NCBI RefSeq assembly: GCF_000745185.1
Contig: NZ_JQNJ01000001.1
Location: 829,501 to 893,500 of the forward strand
Length of the DNA stretch: 64,000 nt
Source: Muricauda sp. MAR_2010_75
GTDB lineage: Bacteria; Bacteroidota; Bacteroidia; Flavobacteriales; Flavobacteriaceae
Direction: 5' to 3'
Both the position numbers and the translations under genes were made by a program. The notes below the pieces were generated by a model. The model was given only the letters and a program-made list of their open reading frames with translations. It was not told the DNA's origin and did no database searches. The stretch's first letter is position 1. Every line of letters begins with the position of its first letter. Of the stretch, positions 59,906-64,000 are shown piece by piece.

Positions 59906-61774
59906 ATGAAAAAGCTGCTGTTATCTTCCATAATTGTTATCATAGGATTTACCTTTATTGGTAGATTGTCCTATCTGCAGTTGTTTCGTTTTTCTCCCGA
60001 CCAGATTTTGGAAGACCCCGCCATCAAGAAAATATATGATTACCCCGAGCGTGGCTATATCTACGACAGAAACGGTGAGCTAATGGTGGGAAATCAGCCC
60101 GCTTATGACGTCATGGTCATTCCACGGGAGGTACAGCCATTGGACACCTTGGAATTTTGTGCCCTTTTGGGAATCGACAAGAACACTTTTATCTCCAAAA
60201 TGGAAAAAGCCAGGGTATATTCTCCTAGGCTCCCATCCGTTTTAGTGCCCCAACTTTCCAAAGAGGATTATGCCACACTGCAGGAAAAAATGCGCCACTT
60301 TGTTGGGTTCTATATTCAAAAAAGGTCTTTGCGCTACTACACCACCAACAGTGCAGCCAATGTGCTGGGGTACATTAGTGAGGTGAATGAATGGGATCTG
60401 CAGAACAATCCCTACTATGTAGCCGGGGAATTAAAAGGACGAACCGGCATTGAAAAACAGTATGAAGAAGTTTTGCGAGGACGAAAAGGGGTAAAACACA
60501 TCCAAAAAGACCGTTTCAATCGCGATATAGGTCCATATAAGGACGGTAAGTTGGATACCTTGCCGGAACAGGGTACGGAAATACATATCACTCTGGACAA
60601 AAAACTCCAAGAATACGGTGAAAAATTGATGCACGGAAAAAGAGGGGGCATCGTGGCCATTGAGCCAAAATCCGGAGAAATTCTGGCCATGATTTCTGGC
60701 CCTACCTACGATCCAGCTCTATTGGTGGGCAGGGAACGTTCCAAGAATTACAGCAAACTTCATTACGATACGATTTCCAAACCCACATGGGACCGTTCTA
60801 TTTTGGCGGAACCCTCGCCTGGGTCACCTTTTAAAACCTTGAATGCATTGGCGGCCCTTCAGGAAGGTGTGATTGAGCCCAGCACCAAATTTAGATGTTA
60901 CCACGGTTTCTACGTGGGCAATACCCTAAGGGGGTGCCATTGCGGGGGCGGAGTACGGGATATGAATTCGGGTATCTATCAATCCTGCAATGCCTATTTT
61001 GCCGGGACGTTTAGAAGGTTATTTGACAAATATTCCACTACGGATGAAGCCATGGATGTTTGGGAAAAACACATGAAAAGTTTTGGTTTGGGCAATTATT
61101 TGGGCACCGATTTGCCTACGGGAAGACCTGGAAGAATTCCGGATAAAAACTTTTACGACAAATGGTATGGAGATGGAAGATGGGCCGCTTCAACCATCAT
61201 ATCCAATGCTATTGGACAAGGGGAAATTGCCGCCACCCCACTACAATTGGCAAATATGACCGCCGCCATAGCCAACCGAGGCTATTTCTATACCCCCCAT
61301 ATCATAAAAAGTATGGGGAGTTCGGGATCTATAGACCCCAAGTATACGGAACCCCATTATACCACCATTGATCGTAAGCATTTTGAACCAGTAATCAAAG
61401 GAATGGCCAATGTGTACAAATATGGTACGGCCAGATGGGTTCAGATTCCAGATATTGAAATTGCAGGGAAGACCGGTACCGTAGAAAATTTTATTCGGGT
61501 TGATGGTGAACGAATGCAACTTACCGACCATTCGGTCTTTGTTGCCTTTGCTCCTGTGGAAAACCCACAAATCGCATTGGCCGTATATATTGAAAATGGC
61601 TATTACGGGTCTCGGTATGCGGGACATATTGCTTCTCTTTTAATTGAAAAATACATTAAGGGTGAAATCACACGAAAAGATTTGGAGAAGCGTATGTTGG
61701 AGAAAACATTGGAGCATGAGTATGCCAAACCTTATAGCGGTGAACCTTTCAAGATAAATGAATATGTCTGGTAG
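59906..61774 (+). CDS. mrdA: penicillin-binding protein 2 (MrdA), elongation transpeptidase
   Basis: 622 residues. One N-terminal membrane helix (LLLSSIIVIIGFTFIGRLSYL), the pedestal domain (GYIYDRNGELMVGNQPAYDV and LGYISEVNEWDLQNNPYYVAGELKGRTGIEKQYE), and the class-B transpeptidase: SxxK in SPFK (active-site Ser in PGSPFKT), SxN in SCN (GIYQSCNAYF) and KTG in AGKTGTVEN. The usual PGSTFKP is PGSPFKT here. A pair of cysteines sits in the CYHGFYVGNTLRGCHC loop. It crosslinks peptidoglycan with RodA during cell elongation. It overlaps rodA by 17 bp. Confidence 0.96.
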   Translation: MKKLLLSSIIVIIGFTFIGRLSYLQLFRFSPDQILEDPAIKKIYDYPERGYIYDRNGELMVGNQPAYDVMVIPREVQPLDTLEFCALLGIDKNTFISKMEKARVYSPRLPSVLVPQLSKEDYATLQEKMRHFVGFYIQKRSLRYYTTNSAANVLGYISEVNEWDLQNNPYYVAGELKGRTGIEKQYEEVLRGRKGVKHIQKDRFNRDIGPYKDGKLDTLPEQGTEIHITLDKKLQEYGEKLMHGKRGGIVAIEPKSGEILAMISGPTYDPALLVGRERSKNYSKLHYDTISKPTWDRSILAEPSPGSPFKTLNALAALQEGVIEPSTKFRCYHGFYVGNTLRGCHCGGGVRDMNSGIYQSCNAYFAGTFRRLFDKYSTTDEAMDVWEKHMKSFGLGNYLGTDLPTGRPGRIPDKNFYDKWYGDGRWAASTIISNAIGQGEIAATPLQLANMTAAIANRGYFYTPHIIKSMGSSGSIDPKYTEPHYTTIDRKHFEPVIKGMANVYKYGTARWVQIPDIEIAGKTGTVENFIRVDGERMQLTDHSVFVAFAPVENPQIALAVYIENGYYGSRYAGHIASLLIEKYIKGEITRKDLEKRMLEKTLEHEYAKPYSGEPFKINEYVW

Positions 61775-63047
61775 AGGGCTTTTTGGAAGGATAGATTGGA
61801 TCACTATTTTTCTCTATGCCCTTCTGGTTTTTATAGGATGGATCAATATCTATTCCACATCCTTGGTTGACCCAAATCTTTCCATTTTTGATTTCTCCAC
61901 CCTTTATGGAAAGCAGCTTTTTTTTATTGGGCTGGCCGCTTTGGGCATTATTTTGGTGCTGTTTGTAGAATCCAATTTCTTTGAGCGCTTTGCCTCCATC
62001 TTTTATATTATATCCATTCTTTTATTGCTGGGCCTTTTTGTATTTGGAAAAACCATTGCAGGAGCCACTTCGTGGTATAATCTGGGATTTTTCAACCTAC
62101 AGCCCTCCGAGCTTGCCAAGGTAGCCACCGCACTAGCTCTGGCCAAGTTTTTAAGTGACATACAAACCGATATAAGAACTGGTAAACACCAATTATTTGC
62201 CCTTGCCATTGTTCTGCTTCCCGCTTTGCTCATCCTCCCACAGCCAGACCCCGGAAGTGCTTTAATCTATTTTTCCTTCTTTTTTGTGCTGTTCAGGGAA
62301 GGCTTTCCACTGTATTATTTGGGAATATTGATATTCATGGTCATACTTTTTGCCACTACTTTAATGTTCGGCACCGTATGGGTTGCAATTGGCCTGATCA
62401 TATTGACCATATTGATCTACACCTTTAAAAAAGCATCCGTTAAAATTCCCGTACTTCCCGTAACTGGGGTAATTGTGCTTTCCATTTTGTTCTCCTTGTC
62501 CGTGGATTTTGTTTATGAAAACGTCTTTGAGCAACGCCATCGCGATAGAATTGCACTTTGGTTGCGTTTGGAAAAGGATGAAAATAAACTGGAAGAAATC
62601 AGAAAGACCATTGGCTACAATACCTATCAATCTGAAAAAGCCATTGAATCCGGCGGTTTTTTTGGAAAGGGCTTTTTGGAAGGTACCCGTACCAAAGGAG
62701 ACTTTGTTCCTGAACAACACACAGATTATATCTTCAGTTCAGTGGGGGAGGAATGGGGGTTTTTGGGAACGGTGACCGTTATCCTGCTATTTTCCGTTTT
62801 CTTTTTACGCTTGATCCATATTGCAGAGCGGCAAAAAAGTGATTTTAGTCGAATGTACGGTTATGGCGTCATTTCCATTTTGGTGTTCCATTACTTCATC
62901 AATATTGGTATGGTGATAGGTCTCTTGCCCACCATTGGGGTGCCCCTGCCCTTTTTTAGCTATGGGGGTTCCGGGCTTATCTTTTTTACCATGCTGCTCT
63001 TTATCTTCCTAAAATTGGACTCCAACCGATTAAAGGACGGCATTTAA
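61758..63047 (+). CDS. rodA: peptidoglycan glycosyltransferase RodA
   Basis: 429 residues, SEDS family with about ten membrane helices. Signature parts are DWITIFLYALLVFIGWINIYS at the start, GATSWYNLGFFNLQPSELAKVATALALAKFLS, PQPDPGSALIY and GVPLPFFSYGGSG near the end. The extracytoplasmic loop (GFVP-type region ... EGTRTKGDFVPEQHTDYIFSSVGEEWGF) contains the conserved FVPEQHTDYIF. RodA polymerises glycan strands in the elongasome. Start may be ATG 61758 or ATG 61764. It ends with a 4-bp overlap with the convergent nuclease. Confidence 0.97.
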   Translation: MNMSGRGLFGRIDWITIFLYALLVFIGWINIYSTSLVDPNLSIFDFSTLYGKQLFFIGLAALGIILVLFVESNFFERFASIFYIISILLLLGLFVFGKTIAGATSWYNLGFFNLQPSELAKVATALALAKFLSDIQTDIRTGKHQLFALAIVLLPALLILPQPDPGSALIYFSFFFVLFREGFPLYYLGILIFMVILFATTLMFGTVWVAIGLIILTILIYTFKKASVKIPVLPVTGVIVLSILFSLSVDFVYENVFEQRHRDRIALWLRLEKDENKLEEIRKTIGYNTYQSEKAIESGGFFGKGFLEGTRTKGDFVPEQHTDYIFSSVGEEWGFLGTVTVILLFSVFFLRLIHIAERQKSDFSRMYGYGVISILVFHYFINIGMVIGLLPTIGVPLPFFSYGGSGLIFFTMLLFIFLKLDSNRLKDGI

Positions 63048-63835
63048 AACTTCCAGCCCGAAGCGTTCACCCCACTTTCAACCTCATCCTGCCAAGTTTT
63101 GGTCTGTTTTTCAAAAAAATTGATGCCCGTTTGTTTCTCAACGGTATCTATGGGTACCAAAAAGTCGTTTAATGGCTGTTGACTTTCTTTGTTGGGCATT
63201 AAAAAAGCGAGGGCCATTTTAGAATCCTTCCTCAGAATAATTTTATAAAATGTCCGGGGGACATCCACATCTTCATCTCCAATCTCTTCCAGATCATCCT
63301 CCAAGATTCCGCCCGTAATCACCACCAAATCTCCGTAGGCTTTGCACCAGTAACGCACTTGCTGTTCGAGACGGTTCCACAAACCAGCATTGAAATCCCT
63401 ATCCTGTGGACTTATGTTGCTGGTGTAAAATGTTTCGTTGTAGGCATACTCCGAAAAACGACGATCCCCTGCCGGGCATAAATGTCCCCGGTCATAGCCG
63501 GAACCTCTATAATTTCGCCAATCGGCCGATTTGGTTTTCACCTTGGGGTCCTCAATAAAATAGGGTCGCTTTCTATCATCATAGGTAAGATGGCTTTTTT
63601 TGAGTTCATACAATACCCATTCAGCCTGCTCGAATGGTTCATTATAGGATAGCATATAATGCTCATGCCATACAATGTCGCCCGTGGTGGAGGTGGGCAG
63701 AAACACCTCGGAAACAATTTCATTATCCAAACTTTCTGGGTTGGAATAGGTGGCAGGGGTATAAAAACTCTCGAACAGCCAAAAACCTACTATACAAGCC
63801 AAAAAAAGTAAAGTATATATCGTTCTATTTTTCAT
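63044..63835 (-). CDS. secreted or membrane-anchored DNA/RNA non-specific endonuclease
   Basis: 263 residues. N-terminal hydrophobic anchor or signal (IYTLLFLACIVGFWLFESF). The nuclease core is the beta-beta-alpha-metal type: YDRGHLCPAGDRRFSEYAYNETFYTSNISPQDRDFNAGLWNRLEQQVR, with the catalytic His118 in DRGH (115-118) and the metal Asn in the GLWNRLE region. Such NUC1-type enzymes degrade DNA and RNA in the periplasm or outside. Possible roles are nutrient use or defence against foreign DNA. It is convergent with rodA. Confidence 0.93.
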   Translation of the reverse strand: MKNRTIYTLLFLACIVGFWLFESFYTPATYSNPESLDNEIVSEVFLPTSTTGDIVWHEHYMLSYNEPFEQAEWVLYELKKSHLTYDDRKRPYFIEDPKVKTKSADWRNYRGSGYDRGHLCPAGDRRFSEYAYNETFYTSNISPQDRDFNAGLWNRLEQQVRYWCKAYGDLVVITGGILEDDLEEIGDEDVDVPRTFYKIILRKDSKMALAFLMPNKESQQPLNDFLVPIDTVEKQTGINFFEKQTKTWQDEVESGVNASGWKF

Positions 63836-63958
63836 TTTATCCCAAAAATTCCGTCAACAAAAAGTAAAGTTCATCAAAATATGTCTTTCCCAAAAACACA
63901 ATCATTCCTTGGTTATGACTATATTGGAAGTCCACCAACCAAAAACAATTTAATTTTC

Positions 63959-64000
63959 ATGGTAAAGAAAAGCATTTATGTTGCGCTACTTTTAGTGGCT
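63959..64000 (+). CDS. start of a gene with an N-terminal signal sequence, cut by window edge
   Basis: The last 14 codons begin ATG GTA AAG AAA AGC ATT (MVKKSIYVALLLVA). The positive start and hydrophobic run look like a signal peptide or lipoprotein leader, but the gene cannot be identified from this. The 123-bp gap before it shows no other feature. Confidence 0.5.
   Translation, partial: MVKKSIYVALLLVA

Overview
The window looks like chromosomal DNA of a marine member of the Flavobacteriaceae (Bacteroidota), possibly Muricauda/Allomuricauda-like, although the genus is a guess. The evidence is a complete gldK-gldL-gldM-gldN gliding/type IX secretion core, the paired mreBCD-mrdA-rodA cluster, a CPXCG protein, HYC_CC_PP and heavy-metal-binding-domain copper proteins, AT-rich leaders without strong Shine-Dalgarno sites, and repeated Bacteroidota-type promoters (-7 box TANNTTTG). 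Most of the window is ordinary housekeeping DNA; the accessory parts are about 3.2-5.2 kb, 6-13 kb and 43-55 kb.

Layout. 0-3.1 kb: truncated der, a small membrane protein, era and an alanine:cation symporter. 3.2-5.2 kb: initiator tRNA-fMet preceded by a duplicated 5' fragment of itself, then a terminator, the remnant of a secreted-protein gene and an IS3-family (IS407-like) element with a clear -1 frameshift site and a doubled left end. 5.2-13.1 kb: a secreted endonuclease/exonuclease/phosphatase protein, then a putative periplasmic sugar-oxidation cassette: PQQ dehydrogenase lipoprotein with an internal cytochrome c, a secreted multi-cupin protein, a cupin-SMP30/gluconolactonase lipoprotein and a divergent AraC regulator. 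13.1-19.1 kb: RND efflux operon (adaptor, pump, TolC) plus CPXCG protein. 19.2-23.7 kb: LRR protein, ABC-F protein, DUF983 protein, FAD oxidoreductase.

23.8-32.3 kb: topA, an arginase-fold protein lacking most metal ligands, and gldKLMN, all on the minus strand. 32.4-34.8 kb: LVIVD-repeat lipoprotein and an FkbM methyltransferase. 34.9-41.8 kb (plus strand): miaB, a sigma-54 activator without receiver domain, lptE, a TPR-like protein, secG, groES and groEL. The only promoter-like sequence I find ahead of groES is a good -24/-12 sigma-54 match. A 31-residue lysine-rich ORF lies on the minus strand after groEL.

42.2-55.2 kb: a GH18 chitinase convergent with a copper-resistance locus of nine minus-strand genes: HYC_CC_PP protein, CusA-type pump, four-helix-bundle protein, CusC-type outer membrane protein, His/Met-rich lipoprotein, an AraC regulator fused to an HMA-like CxxC domain, CopA-type ATPase, PepSY membrane protein and CusB-type adaptor. 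Together they would sense copper, move it out of the cytoplasm and expel it from the periplasm. 55.3-63.0 kb: GAF/fRMsr protein, purH and the elongation cluster mreB-mreC-mreD-mrdA-rodA, closed by a convergent secreted nuclease; a new gene starts at the right edge.
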